From: Arcticibacter sp045629565
GTDB lineage: Bacteria; Bacteroidota; Bacteroidia; Sphingobacteriales; Sphingobacteriaceae
Assembly (NCBI RefSeq): GCF_045629565.1
Contig: NZ_JAZQRL010000100.1
Span: 62,001-126,000, forward strand
DNA length: 64,000 nt
Direction of reading: 5' to 3'
Numbering within the stretch: position 1 is the stretch's first letter; each line of letters begins with the position of its first letter. A program made the translations under genes and the position numbers. Below the pieces are notes generated by a model, which saw nothing but the letters and a program-made list of their open reading frames with translations, was not told where the DNA came from and did not search any database. Of this stretch, positions 55,140 to 64,000 are shown in pieces.

Positions 55140-55194
55140 ATGTGTACGGATAAAAACCTAATTAACAGTCTATTAATTACCCTAACAAATCCAA

Positions 55195-58100
55195 ATGTAT
55201 CAATTTTTTACCATAATCCCGTGCCTCCAAAAGACCAGGATAGACAAACTATTGCTAATAATGAAGCTGGTTTCTTTGTTGTTGCTCGGAACTATGCTCC
55301 ACGCCAGTGCAGCTGCCTTCGGACAAAAGATTTCAATAAATGTTAAACAAGCAAGCATACAAGACATCCTGGTAGACATTCAGAAGCAAACCAGTTATGA
55401 TTTCTTGTATAACAACGCGCACTTGAAAGGGTTGGGCACTATCGACATATCTTTGCAAAACAAGGACGTTGTCGAAGTTCTGAATACCGTACTGACGCCT
55501 CGTGGACTGGTGTATGTCCTGGAAAACAATATGGTACTGATCAAGTCCAGAACTGAGATGAGAAATACTGCTGAAACGGCCCAGACGGTAATCGAAGGAT
55601 ACGTCAAAGATGAGTTTGGTAGTTTGATTTCCGGCGCAACTGTAAAGCTTGAAAATAGCAACCTCGGAACAGTCACCGACGCAAGAGGCTACTTTAAATT
55701 GCTGAGCCCCGCAGCTAAAAACAGGATCATCATCACTGCTGTAGGCTTCGAGTCCCGCACCGTTGAAATGACGGTGGGACAAGTGATGCAGATCGCGTTA
55801 AAAGAGGCCATAAACGACCTGGACGAGGTGGTCGTGGTAGGCTACGGGGTGCAAAAAAGAGCTAACCTCACCGGTGCGGTAGCGCAGGTGAATGCATCTG
55901 ACATTGCCCTGCGACCGGATGCAAATATCGCAAGTACCCTGCAGGGTTTGATGCCTGGATTGAATATTCAGATGAATAATGGTGATCCTTCAGCAACTCC
56001 TGATATCAACGTCCGTGGTTTCAACTCTATTAACGGGGGAAGTCCGCTGGTTCTGATCGATGGCATAGAAGGTAATATAACCCGTGTCAACCCTAATGAT
56101 ATTGAAACAGTAACGGTGCTAAAGGATGCAGCCTCAGCCGCAATTTACGGCGCCCGGGGTGCTTTTGGTGTTATACTCATCACCACCAAAACAGGCAAAG
56201 CGGGTACTACAACGGTTTCGTATAGCAATAATTTTGGCTGGACCACCCCATCAGCCCGTACCGACTATATCTCCGATCCCTATATCTATGGTAAGACTGT
56301 TGACGCAGCGTTGTATGGCTATAATGGTACGTCTTACACCAATTATAACGCTATGGATTGGGAGACAATAAAAATGGTCTCGAACGGCGAAATAGCACCG
56401 TTTCATGAGTTGCAGACGGATGGTACATTTAAATTTTTCCATAAGACGGACTGGTGGGACACGATGTTTCGCAAATACCAGGCTTCCAACTTCCATAACG
56501 TGAGCATTTCAGGCGGCACCGATAAGCTGAGAGGTTATCTGTCGGGGCGAATTTTTGATCGTCAGAGCATCAATAACATCAATAAGGATGCGAACATGGA
56601 CCGACAGAATCTGAAAGCAAATCTGGTGTTCACACCGAACTCGTGGCTTGAAATAGCAAATAACATCCAGTTCATTAATGAAGAAGATAAGGACTATGGC
56701 GGCTATACAAATGGATTCGGTGGTTTGTGGAGTACCACAACCTGGTACAACCTGATGGCGTTCTATCCCAATATGGTCGACGGTGTGCCTACAGACATAG
56801 GTACTGGAACAGGCGGGCAGGGAGGAAATGCAGGTTTATATTCAGGAAAGACATGGAGGTTGTTTAACAACGAAGAGTTTACCAATACCTTCCGGGTAAC
56901 TGCTAAGCCTGCAAAGGGTTTGCAGATTAACTTCGATTATAGCAACCGCATCGAAAATACGAGCCGTAGTTTTCGCCTCAATCCGTTTAACTACCTGGCA
57001 GGAAATAAGCTCGACCTCCGTACTGTGGGACTGAACCGCCTAACGGAGTATCGCTGGAAGGACAAGTACAATGTCCTGAACTTGTTTGCTACTTATAACA
57101 AGACGGTGGCTGAAGATCATAATTTTAAGTTACTGGCAGGTTTCAACCGGGAGAGCTTCGACCGAGACCGCGTAGCTGCTGAGGCTGATAACCTGTTGAT
57201 CGAAGACCTGTCAAACCTCTCTTTGGCGACAGCCATGAACAGTATAGCGGGATCTGCAACAAACTGGGCAGTAATGGGTTATTTTGGCCGTCTCAACTAT
57301 GACTTCCGCAACAAATACCTGCTGGAGGTGAACGCCCGATATGACGGATCATCACGTTTCCCTACAGACAGCCGTTGGGGATTCTTTCCTTCTGTGTCTT
57401 TGGGATGGCAGATTGATCGCGAAGATTTTTGGGATCCTGTCAGCTCTGTTCTCCCGTCGGTTAAGTTAAGAGGTTCTTACGGAAAGCTTGGCAATCAAAC
57501 GGTCGACGTAAATACATTCAAAGAGCTGATGACCGTGGGGATCTCCCCCTGGTTAAACGCTGGAAATCGCCTTACTTACGCAGGGGTGCCTTCTCCCTTA
57601 CCCAACATCGTAACGTGGGAAACAACCAAGAGCGTCAATTTGGGTCTTGACCTTGGTTTATTCCAGAACAGAGTATTTGTCAACTTCGACTGGTATCGCA
57701 AGAATGTCGAAGGGATGTACCTGCCTGGGGAGCCGCTACCTGCGGTATTTGGTGCGAACGAACCTAGGGAGAATTATGCTTCCCTGAGGAACGAAGGATA
57801 CGAGCTGAATGTCACCTATCAGAATAAGTTCAGTGTCGCCGGATCACCGCTGAACTTTAGCGTATCAGCCAATGTATCTAACTTTAAGGGAATCATCACA
57901 AGGTACAATAATCCGAATGGCCTGCTAAGTTCTTATTATGAGGGACAAAGGCTTGGAGAAATCTGGGGATTCAGGGTTGACGGACAGTTTCAGTCTGATG
58001 AAGAAGCCATGGCCTATCAAAACTCGTTTACCAATCCGGCAAATAACCTTTCGTTGGTGTATAACGACATCCTGAATGTGACGCAGAACAGTGAGTGGAA

Positions 58101-58761
58101 CCACCTGCGTGCAGGGGATGTGAAATACGTAGACGTGAATGGGGATGGAAGAATTGATAAAGGAGATAACACTTTGGCGAATCATGGTGACCTGGAGCGA
58201 ATCGGAAACGCAATGCCAAGATTTCCTTTCGGTCTGAATATGAACGCAAGATGGAAAAGTTTAGATCTGTCAGCGGCCATGGCAGGCGTAGCGAGTCAGG
58301 ACTGGTATCCTACAGGCGACCTTTTTTGGGGCACTTATCAACGACCATATCTATCTTTCCTGCGTAAAGACCTCGTCGACAATGCCTGGAGGCCTGATGA
58401 TCCAGGTACGTACCCGCAGATTTATCGCGGTTATTCTTCTCTTCAATCAGGACGCTCCCTGTACGAGATCAACAACTACTATCTACAGAACGTGGGATAC
58501 CTGCGGGTTAAAAACCTGACGCTCGGATATACGTTTCCGCAGAACTGGACTCGCAAAGCTAAGATCGAGAAGCTGCGTGTTTTCTTCAGTGGCGAGAACA
58601 TGTTCACCTGGAGCTTCGGTGGACTAACCAGGTATATTGACCCAGAGCAAGCGGGTTCAGCGGTAAGCTATTCTTCACCAGGTACGGCAGATGACCGGGG
58701 AGATCTCCGTGACTACCCTATGGGGAAGACCTATTCTTTTGGTGTAATGTTAAACTTGTAA
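55195..58761 (+). CDS. SusC/RagA-family TonB-dependent transporter with STN domain
   Basis: 1188 residues. The ATG at 55195 gives a leader that runs into RIDKLLLIMKLVSLLLLGTM, usual for STN-type SusC proteins; the ATG at 55261 is an alternative. The STN domain follows (ISINVKQASIQDILVDIQKQ, about 45-115), then the carboxypeptidase-regulatory-like domain (IEGYVKDEFGSLISGATVKL), the linker LDEVVVVGYGVQKRANLTGA and the plug (INVRGFNSINGGSPLVLIDG, then VLKDAASAAIYGARGAFG). The barrel ends in TYSFGVMLNL. The STN domain links transport to the FecR/sigma pair upstream. Substrate unknown. Confidence 0.95.
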   Translation: MYQFFTIIPCLQKTRIDKLLLIMKLVSLLLLGTMLHASAAAFGQKISINVKQASIQDILVDIQKQTSYDFLYNNAHLKGLGTIDISLQNKDVVEVLNTVLTPRGLVYVLENNMVLIKSRTEMRNTAETAQTVIEGYVKDEFGSLISGATVKLENSNLGTVTDARGYFKLLSPAAKNRIIITAVGFESRTVEMTVGQVMQIALKEAINDLDEVVVVGYGVQKRANLTGAVAQVNASDIALRPDANIASTLQGLMPGLNIQMNNGDPSATPDINVRGFNSINGGSPLVLIDGIEGNITRVNPNDIETVTVLKDAASAAIYGARGAFGVILITTKTGKAGTTTVSYSNNFGWTTPSARTDYISDPYIYGKTVDAALYGYNGTSYTNYNAMDWETIKMVSNGEIAPFHELQTDGTFKFFHKTDWWDTMFRKYQASNFHNVSISGGTDKLRGYLSGRIFDRQSINNINKDANMDRQNLKANLVFTPNSWLEIANNIQFINEEDKDYGGYTNGFGGLWSTTTWYNLMAFYPNMVDGVPTDIGTGTGGQGGNAGLYSGKTWRLFNNEEFTNTFRVTAKPAKGLQINFDYSNRIENTSRSFRLNPFNYLAGNKLDLRTVGLNRLTEYRWKDKYNVLNLFATYNKTVAEDHNFKLLAGFNRESFDRDRVAAEADNLLIEDLSNLSLATAMNSIAGSATNWAVMGYFGRLNYDFRNKYLLEVNARYDGSSRFPTDSRWGFFPSVSLGWQIDREDFWDPVSSVLPSVKLRGSYGKLGNQTVDVNTFKELMTVGISPWLNAGNRLTYAGVPSPLPNIVTWETTKSVNLGLDLGLFQNRVFVNFDWYRKNVEGMYLPGEPLPAVFGANEPRENYASLRNEGYELNVTYQNKFSVAGSPLNFSVSANVSNFKGIITRYNNPNGLLSSYYEGQRLGEIWGFRVDGQFQSDEEAMAYQNSFTNPANNLSLVYNDILNVTQNSEWNHLRAGDVKYVDVNGDGRIDKGDNTLANHGDLERIGNAMPRFPFGLNMNARWKSLDLSAAMAGVASQDWYPTGDLFWGTYQRPYLSFLRKDLVDNAWRPDDPGTYPQIYRGYSSLQSGRSLYEINNYYLQNVGYLRVKNLTLGYTFPQNWTRKAKIEKLRVFFSGENMFTWSFGGLTRYIDPEQAGSAVSYSSPGTADDRGDLRDYPMGKTYSFGVMLNL

Positions 58762-58772
58762 AGATTGTAAAG

Positions 58773-60545
58773 ATGAAAAAAAATAAAGTCATCCTATACT
58801 ATATATCTGGATTTGCGAGCCTTTTCGTGCTTTCTTCCTGCGATAAAGACTATCTCGACCGTCCATCTGAAGATCAGGTAGAAGCACCTTACTTCTTCAA
58901 TACCAGTAAAGACCTCGAAGTTGCCACTAACGATTTTTATACCATGTTACCCGGCACGGATGTTTATTCAGATGATGCGGCTTCCGATAACTTAATGCCG
59001 TTAAATCCGGCCAATCAGGTAAAGGGTAACCGTATCGTTCCTGTCACCAGTGGTAGCGGTGGCTGGTCATGGGGTAACCTCCGCAAGATCAACTACTTCC
59101 TCGCCAACTATAATAAAGTTAATGACGAGGCAGCAAAGGCAAAATACAGCGGGATAGCCAGATTTTACCGGGCTTATTTCTACTATGACAAGGTTAAGAC
59201 CTTCGGTGATGTGCCCTGGTACGGTAAGGTACTAGACGCAAAAGATCCGGATCTTTATAAAGGACGTGATTCCCGCATTCTTGTAATGGATTCAGTATTG
59301 GCTGACCTAAATTACGCCGTGGCTAATGTTCCTGCAGAGAAACAACTCCATCTGATTACCAAATACACGGCTTTGTTATTGAAGGCCAGAGTGGCACTCT
59401 TTGAGGGAACTTTTCGTAAGTATCACAACATAGAAGGGGCAGAGAAATTTCTGAATGAAGCTTTATCTGCGTCGCAGGAGCTGATGGGTTCCGGTGCCTA
59501 TACGCTCTATACAAACGGAGGGGCCGCAGCAGCGTACCGCAATCTGTTTGCGCGCGACAATCAGGATAACGTTGAAACTATTCTTGCCGCAGATTATCAA
59601 CTTGGATTGAAGGTGCATAACCTGGCCTATACGTTTACTTCAGCAACGGCAGGCTCCTATGGCTTGACGAAAGACATGGTAAACAGCTACCTGATGAATG
59701 ATGGCTCAAGGTTGACCGATAGATCCGATTATGTAACCATGTCGTACTATCAGGAAATGCAGAACCGTGATCCACGGCTTACGCAGACTACTGCCGGTCC
59801 CGACTTCAAAGCGAACGGGTCAACAACAAACGAGCCTGTCTCTCTAGATATTACCACAACAGGGTATCGTCTGATCAAAGCACTTCCTGAGCGCAGCCAG
59901 TGGGCAACATCAGCGTCTGTGTTTGACATCATCATCTTCCGGTTTGCCGAAGCGCTGCTCGTCTACGCTGAAGCAAAAGCGGAGCTGGGCAGCATCACTC
60001 AGGCTGATCTGGATATTTCCATCAACAGACTTAGGGCTCGTGCGGGAATGCCTAGCCTGAACCTTGTACAGGCCAATGCCAATCCAGATGCCTATCTGGA
60101 AGGACAGTATGTGAATGTCGACAAAGGTGCCAATAAAGGAATAATTCTGGAGATCCGCCGCGAGAGGAGGATTGAGCTGTTTAATGAAGGACAGCGTTGG
60201 GATGACCTGATGCGCTGGAAAGCAGGGCAGAAGCTGACGCAACCCATGGTGGGTGTGTACTTCTCCGGTCTCGGTGCTCATGACTTTACAGGTGATGGCG
60301 CCGCCGATGTTTTTCTACATACAGGCTCTACTAACGGAGCTCCTGCCACTGTTACCTCTTTTATCAATGTCAATCAGCGTACACTGCGCAATCCCGCAAC
60401 GGGTCAACAGAACGCAAGCTTGGGCAATCTTGATCCATTTCCGCAGGGTGGTGTTTTTGACGAAAGCAGAGATTACTACGCGCCAATCCCTCAGGAGGAT
60501 CTTATCCTGAACAAAAGTCTGACTCAAAACCCTGGCTGGAAATAG
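58773..60545 (+). CDS. SusD/RagB-family lipoprotein
   Basis: 590 residues. Lipoprotein signal MKKNKVILYYISGFASLFVL, then SSCDKDYLDRPSE with the lipidated Cys. Family segments: GIARFYRAYFYYDKVKTFGD (about 129-148), IIIFRFAEALLVYAEAKAEL (about 387-406) and IRRERRIELFNEGQRWDDLM. It partners the STN-type SusC encoded 11 bases upstream. Longer than the SusD of the galactan locus and clearly of another branch, so the two loci should take different substrates. Confidence 0.95.
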   Translation: MKKNKVILYYISGFASLFVLSSCDKDYLDRPSEDQVEAPYFFNTSKDLEVATNDFYTMLPGTDVYSDDAASDNLMPLNPANQVKGNRIVPVTSGSGGWSWGNLRKINYFLANYNKVNDEAAKAKYSGIARFYRAYFYYDKVKTFGDVPWYGKVLDAKDPDLYKGRDSRILVMDSVLADLNYAVANVPAEKQLHLITKYTALLLKARVALFEGTFRKYHNIEGAEKFLNEALSASQELMGSGAYTLYTNGGAAAAYRNLFARDNQDNVETILAADYQLGLKVHNLAYTFTSATAGSYGLTKDMVNSYLMNDGSRLTDRSDYVTMSYYQEMQNRDPRLTQTTAGPDFKANGSTTNEPVSLDITTTGYRLIKALPERSQWATSASVFDIIIFRFAEALLVYAEAKAELGSITQADLDISINRLRARAGMPSLNLVQANANPDAYLEGQYVNVDKGANKGIILEIRRERRIELFNEGQRWDDLMRWKAGQKLTQPMVGVYFSGLGAHDFTGDGAADVFLHTGSTNGAPATVTSFINVNQRTLRNPATGQQNASLGNLDPFPQGGVFDESRDYYAPIPQEDLILNKSLTQNPGWK

Positions 60546-60546
60546 A

Positions 60547-61485
60547 ATGAAATACGTCACTCTTATACTAACTGTCTCCCTCCTTGTATGCACGGGCATA
60601 TCGAAGGGGCAAACAACACACGATATCAAGTATCCTCTGGGCTACTCTGTAGACATCAGCAAGATCACAGACGAAAAGATGCGCTATGCACGGTCATTGG
60701 GAATTACTCATATCGAACTGGCTGGAATGGGGGCCATACTCGATAAGAACCTGGATACCATCGATGTGTCGGATCAATGGATTTCTCGTATACGGTCCGT
60801 AAGAGAGATTCTGGATAGAACTGGTATGAAGGTATGGTCGGTCCATATGCCGTTTAGCAACAAGTACGACATCTCCCTCATCGAAGAAGGAAAGCGCATG
60901 CGTGTAGTGACTGCACACCGCAATATCTTAAAAGCATTGCAGCCATTGCGGATACAGGTCATTCTTTTTCATCCTTCCTACTACCTGGGCCTGAACGAGC
61001 GTGAAGCACGAGCAGCACAGCTAACAAAGTCCGTTGCCGAACTTTATACCTTTGTTAACAGCTACGGTCAGCAGATGGTCGTGGAAAACATGCTTGGGCC
61101 GGCTCTCAGAAAAGGGGATGTAGAGCGGCCTTTGCTGAGAACGGTAGAAGAGTGTCAGAAGTTGTTTGCAGGCTTTCCAAAGAAAGTTGGACTTGCTGTC
61201 GACATGTGTCATATCTCCAATCCGGAGAAGCTGATTCTGGCATTTGGCTCCCGCGTTAAAACCGTCCACGTTTCCAATGGTACCGGTGATGCAGAAAGTC
61301 ATTATCTCCCGTGTGATGACCGGGGAAACAATGATTGGAATGCGGTTTTTGCCGCCCTCCGAAAGGCTAAATATAAAGGTGTCTTCATGCATGAATCGAA
61401 ATACAAGGATGAGAAGGAACTCGTTGACTGCTACAACACCATATGGGACAATTATCAGTCAAGTTTAACAAACAAGAAGAAGTAA
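60547..61485 (+). CDS. Secreted sugar phosphate isomerase/epimerase-like TIM barrel
   Basis: 312 residues. A signal peptide (MKYVTLILTVSLLVCTGISK, cut near GQ) is unusual for this mostly cytoplasmic family. The AP-endonuclease-2-like barrel holds the metal ligands expected for the family: VVENMLGPALRK (Glu), LAVDMCHISNPEK (Asp and His), VHVSNGTGDAESHYL and FMHESKYKDEKEL (Glu). It begins one base after the susD stop and ends one base before the next start, so it belongs to the operon. In the periplasm it could isomerise a sugar or act on an unusual product of the imported compound. Confidence 0.8.
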   Translation: MKYVTLILTVSLLVCTGISKGQTTHDIKYPLGYSVDISKITDEKMRYARSLGITHIELAGMGAILDKNLDTIDVSDQWISRIRSVREILDRTGMKVWSVHMPFSNKYDISLIEEGKRMRVVTAHRNILKALQPLRIQVILFHPSYYLGLNEREARAAQLTKSVAELYTFVNSYGQQMVVENMLGPALRKGDVERPLLRTVEECQKLFAGFPKKVGLAVDMCHISNPEKLILAFGSRVKTVHVSNGTGDAESHYLPCDDRGNNDWNAVFAALRKAKYKGVFMHESKYKDEKELVDCYNTIWDNYQSSLTNKKK

Positions 61486-61486
61486 C

Positions 61487-63181
61487 ATGAAAAAGATATT
61501 TTTTAGCTTGCTTACCCTGCTATGTATAGCTACTGTAAGCAGCTGCAAAAAGCAGGACGCTTTGGAAGAAAAGCTGCTCGCCGGTACTGAGCTGATCGAA
61601 GCTGGTAGTAAAGCAGGATCATACTATTTTGACGTTCTTTCAAACGTCGGCATGGTTGTCGAAACGGATGTTGATTGGATCACCCTTGACTCTGCAATTT
61701 ATCCGAAAGGAAAGCGGAAGATTACTTTTAGGGTAGTCGACAATCAGGACGATGAGCGCTCAGGTGTCATCAGCGTACGTGTGAACGCCGACATGGTGAA
61801 GCAGGTCCTGGTTACCCAGGAATCAGGAAAAGTGCCGGTTTTTTATGTAAGTCCTGAAGGCAATGGAGAGGGTGATTCATGGAATTCTCCCACAGACTTC
61901 GCCACAGCACTGGACAAGGCTACAACCGGAAGTACCATTTACATGATGGAGGGAACCTACTATCCCTCAAAAACCATCCGTTTCGGTGAGCCCTCTGAAG
62001 AATCAGACAATACCTTCGAGATCTCTAAAAATGTATCCATCATAGGCGGTTATTCTAAAGATGCAATGGCTGGAGCAAGCCCCAACGCCGAAATGTATAA
62101 GACCATTCTCCAAGGTAATATGCCCGGGGGAAAGCAAGCTTTCCATACGGTGACGGTCACGGCCAATACAGAAGGCGGATCGAAAGTGTATATCGAAGGC
62201 TTAACCATAACAGGAGGTAACGCTACAGATCGAAGCACCAATATCACGATCAATGGTGTGAGGTATAGCCGCGGACAAGGGGGCGGCATTCTTATCGGCC
62301 CGGCACAGGTACACCTGAAGGGCGTGAACGTTACCGAAAATAAGGCAACTGCAGATAAAGGTACCGCAGGTTTTGGAGCGGGTTTATACGCCTTCTCAAA
62401 CGCTGTGGTGGTAATGGAAAACTGCAAGGTCAACAACAACCAGAATACATCAAACAATGGAGGAGGAGTATGGATCAACGCTGCAACGCTTACCGCTTAT
62501 AACTCTCAGTTCAATGGCAACAGTGCCAAAGGGACCGCAGGGGGCGTTCACGGATATCCCGGGGCAACCATTCATCTCTATAATTCTGAAGTGATGAATA
62601 ATAGCAACACCTCCTACGGGGCGGGGCTGTATATGAGGGAAAACTCCAACGTTATTCTCGTAAACTGCCTGCTTACAGGTAACAAAAGTACATCCCCTAA
62701 CGGCGGAGGTGCGGTGATGCTGTACGATAATTCAAAAGCCGACATAATCAGCTGTACTATTACCGCTAACGAAGTAGCAGGTCCTGGTGCAGGTGTTTAC
62801 AGGCGTATGAACGTGAACAACCTGACTGTTGTTAATTCTGTCATTTCGGGGAACAAGCAGGCCAGCACTTCAACAGATATTGATGCTTTTACAGATAACG
62901 CTGCTATCATTCCGGTCTTAAAGAATTCGGCAATATCAGGCTCCGTATACGGCGATGGAGGAACTGTTATGGGTGGACTAACTTTCAATCCTGCGACGAT
63001 GTTGAGCAGCACGTTTACGCTTACCGGTGCAAACAACCCCGCATTATCAAACGGTTTGAATGAAGCAGCATTAGCTGCTTTGGCACAATCCTATACACCT
63101 GCGCTTGAGCAGTCGTTCATCATTAAAGATAAGAACAACGCGTCGCGGGTTGAAGCAGTTATGGGGGCTCTAATAAAATAG
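61487..63181 (+). CDS. Lipoprotein with N-terminal BACON-like domain and parallel beta-helix
   Basis: 564 residues. Lipoprotein signal MKKIFFSLLTLLCIATVSSC. Residues 35-115 look like a BACON-type beta-sandwich (GSYYFDVLSNVGMVVETDVD, ending VLVTQESG), a module that binds carbohydrate or mucin. From FYVSPEGNGEGDSWNSPTDF (about 122) on, the chain is a right-handed beta-helix with repeats of the form NGGGVWINAATLTAYNSQFN. There is no clear polysaccharide-lyase catalytic set, and the layout resembles surface-exposed polymorphic proteins. It may bind or cleave an acidic polysaccharide at the cell surface. Part of the SusC/D operon. Confidence 0.78.
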   Translation: MKKIFFSLLTLLCIATVSSCKKQDALEEKLLAGTELIEAGSKAGSYYFDVLSNVGMVVETDVDWITLDSAIYPKGKRKITFRVVDNQDDERSGVISVRVNADMVKQVLVTQESGKVPVFYVSPEGNGEGDSWNSPTDFATALDKATTGSTIYMMEGTYYPSKTIRFGEPSEESDNTFEISKNVSIIGGYSKDAMAGASPNAEMYKTILQGNMPGGKQAFHTVTVTANTEGGSKVYIEGLTITGGNATDRSTNITINGVRYSRGQGGGILIGPAQVHLKGVNVTENKATADKGTAGFGAGLYAFSNAVVVMENCKVNNNQNTSNNGGGVWINAATLTAYNSQFNGNSAKGTAGGVHGYPGATIHLYNSEVMNNSNTSYGAGLYMRENSNVILVNCLLTGNKSTSPNGGGAVMLYDNSKADIISCTITANEVAGPGAGVYRRMNVNNLTVVNSVISGNKQASTSTDIDAFTDNAAIIPVLKNSAISGSVYGDGGTVMGGLTFNPATMLSSTFTLTGANNPALSNGLNEAALAALAQSYTPALEQSFIIKDKNNASRVEAVMGALIK

Positions 63182-63182
63182 T

Positions 63183-64000
63183 ATGAAGAAGCTGATTGTA
63201 ATATGCTTATTTCTGGCGGGCTGGCATTCTTTGCTCGCGGGGTCGCCCAGGAACATTATGCTGATCCTTGGTTCAGCAGATCCGGCGGTGCTGCAAGACC
63301 GCATGGATGTAGCTTTACGTCTCTATACCAAACAACACTTCGATAAAATCATTGTATCGGGAGGCTGCGCTGCTCACGGGTCATCTATCTGCGAGGCCTC
63401 TTTTATGAAGGAGGTGCTGCTCAAAAGCGGAGTGTCCTCCAGCATGATCTATAAAGAGGAGAACTCCAAAACAACCGTTCAGAACTATGTATTTAGTCGC
63501 CGCTTGAAAGAAGCAGATGGGACGCTTGTTATGAAGCCTGGGGATACGGTGTACGTTGTCTCCAATCACTGGCATGCTATTTCCGTAGCCGCCCGCCTGA
63601 GGAAGTACGATAATCTTGAAGCGAAGTTTTATATTGAAGGAAGCATTGATCCTAAACCAACTGATAAGCTCGACTATGTTTCCATCTTCAATGGAGAGCC
63701 TGATAATGACAAGTTCGTTTTAAAGGGTACCTGGCTTACACCCCAGGCAGCCTGGCAAGAAGGAGATTCTACCCACTACCTGACCGGATCACTTGTATAT
63801 GTTACAGATCCTCAGAATATGCGCTTCAGCGTTTATGAGCGCAGGAAAGTCTTTTCGGGTCTGGAACCTTATGCCGCCGGGCGTGATCTGCGTTTCATAG
63901 ATGCCGGCAGCTCCTGGTATGTATGGAACGGCGAGAAGCTGCTCCATGTGGAAAAGCAGGAGCGGAAGGTCAGAAGCATTTTAAGCCTGACAGACCTCAT
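63183..64000 (+). CDS. Secreted DUF218/YdcF-like protein, 5' part
   Basis: At least 272 residues; the frame runs off the window end. It starts one base after the preceding stop. A signal peptide (MKKLIVICLFLAGWHSLLAG) is followed by a DUF218/YdcF/ElyC-like Rossmann domain (residues 25-165): IMLILGSADPAVLQDRMDVA, FDKIIVSGG, NSKTTVQNYVFSRRL and VYVVSNHWHAISVAARL, the usual four conserved blocks. Family members are mostly inner membrane proteins tied to cell envelope metabolism; here the domain seems exported. Beyond residue 180 begins a beta-rich domain (YAAGRDLRFIDAGSSWYVWN) that may be a propeller-like module. The full architecture lies outside the window. Confidence 0.75.
   Translation, partial: MKKLIVICLFLAGWHSLLAGSPRNIMLILGSADPAVLQDRMDVALRLYTKQHFDKIIVSGGCAAHGSSICEASFMKEVLLKSGVSSSMIYKEENSKTTVQNYVFSRRLKEADGTLVMKPGDTVYVVSNHWHAISVAARLRKYDNLEAKFYIEGSIDPKPTDKLDYVSIFNGEPDNDKFVLKGTWLTPQAAWQEGDSTHYLTGSLVYVTDPQNMRFSVYERRKVFSGLEPYAAGRDLRFIDAGSSWYVWNGEKLLHVEKQERKVRSILSLTDL

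Overview
The window looks like chromosomal DNA of a Sphingobacteriaceae-type member of the Bacteroidota (Pedobacter-like). The signs are two SusC/SusD operons, a one-protein hybrid two-component regulator, an ECF sigma/FecR pair feeding a SusC with an STN domain, lipoprotein signals of the Bacteroidota kind, and promoter-like TAnnTTTG boxes. Assignment below family level is inference. I saw no rRNA or tRNA genes, CRISPR arrays or insertion sequences.

Layout. 1-15.3 kb is a patchwork: the 3' end of an RluA-type pseudouridine synthase, a cupin, an NmrA-like reductase, an alpha/beta hydrolase with an AraC regulator, a small lipoprotein, a solitary GHKL ATPase that seems to lack its C-terminal part, an SGNH hydrolase, a GH43 enzyme, a Tat-exported Gfo/Idh/MocA oxidoreductase, a CoA-disulfide-reductase/rhodanese fusion and an MDR oxidoreductase. 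Its gaps are graveyards: I could read relics of an AraC/hydrolase pair, a short-chain dehydrogenase, a LytTR response regulator and one unidentified gene.

15.4-29.7 kb is mostly core metabolism: a leftward arginine block (arginine deiminase, CtlX, arginine decarboxylase) divergent from argS, then NUDIX, PAP2, aldo/keto reductase and a UbiD-family decarboxylase, a FadL-type porin, a Gly/Tyr-rich lipoprotein and proS. Between the UbiD gene and the porin lies an unusual noncoding array of 11-bp units arranged as a large imperfect palindrome.

29.7-43.6 kb is a complete polysaccharide utilization locus: an HTCS regulator divergent from susC-susD-susE-like, a GH53 endo-galactanase and an 863-residue GH-A clan enzyme of unassigned specificity. 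The GH53 points to pectic beta-1,4-galactan as substrate.

43.7-52.8 kb carries an AI-2E-family permease, an egtB-egtD ergothioneine pair, a divergent operon of a Cys/Met-metabolism PLP enzyme, DUF2400 and mnmE, a DHA2-type MFS exporter and DUF808.

53.3-64.0 kb is a second SusC/D locus under an ECF sigma factor and a FecR anti-sigma factor. SusC, SusD, a secreted TIM-barrel isomerase-like protein, a lipoprotein with an N-terminal beta-sandwich and a beta-helix, and a secreted DUF218/YdcF-like protein (cut by the window end) are packed with gaps of 1-11 bases. No classic glycosidase is visible in it, so its substrate is unknown.
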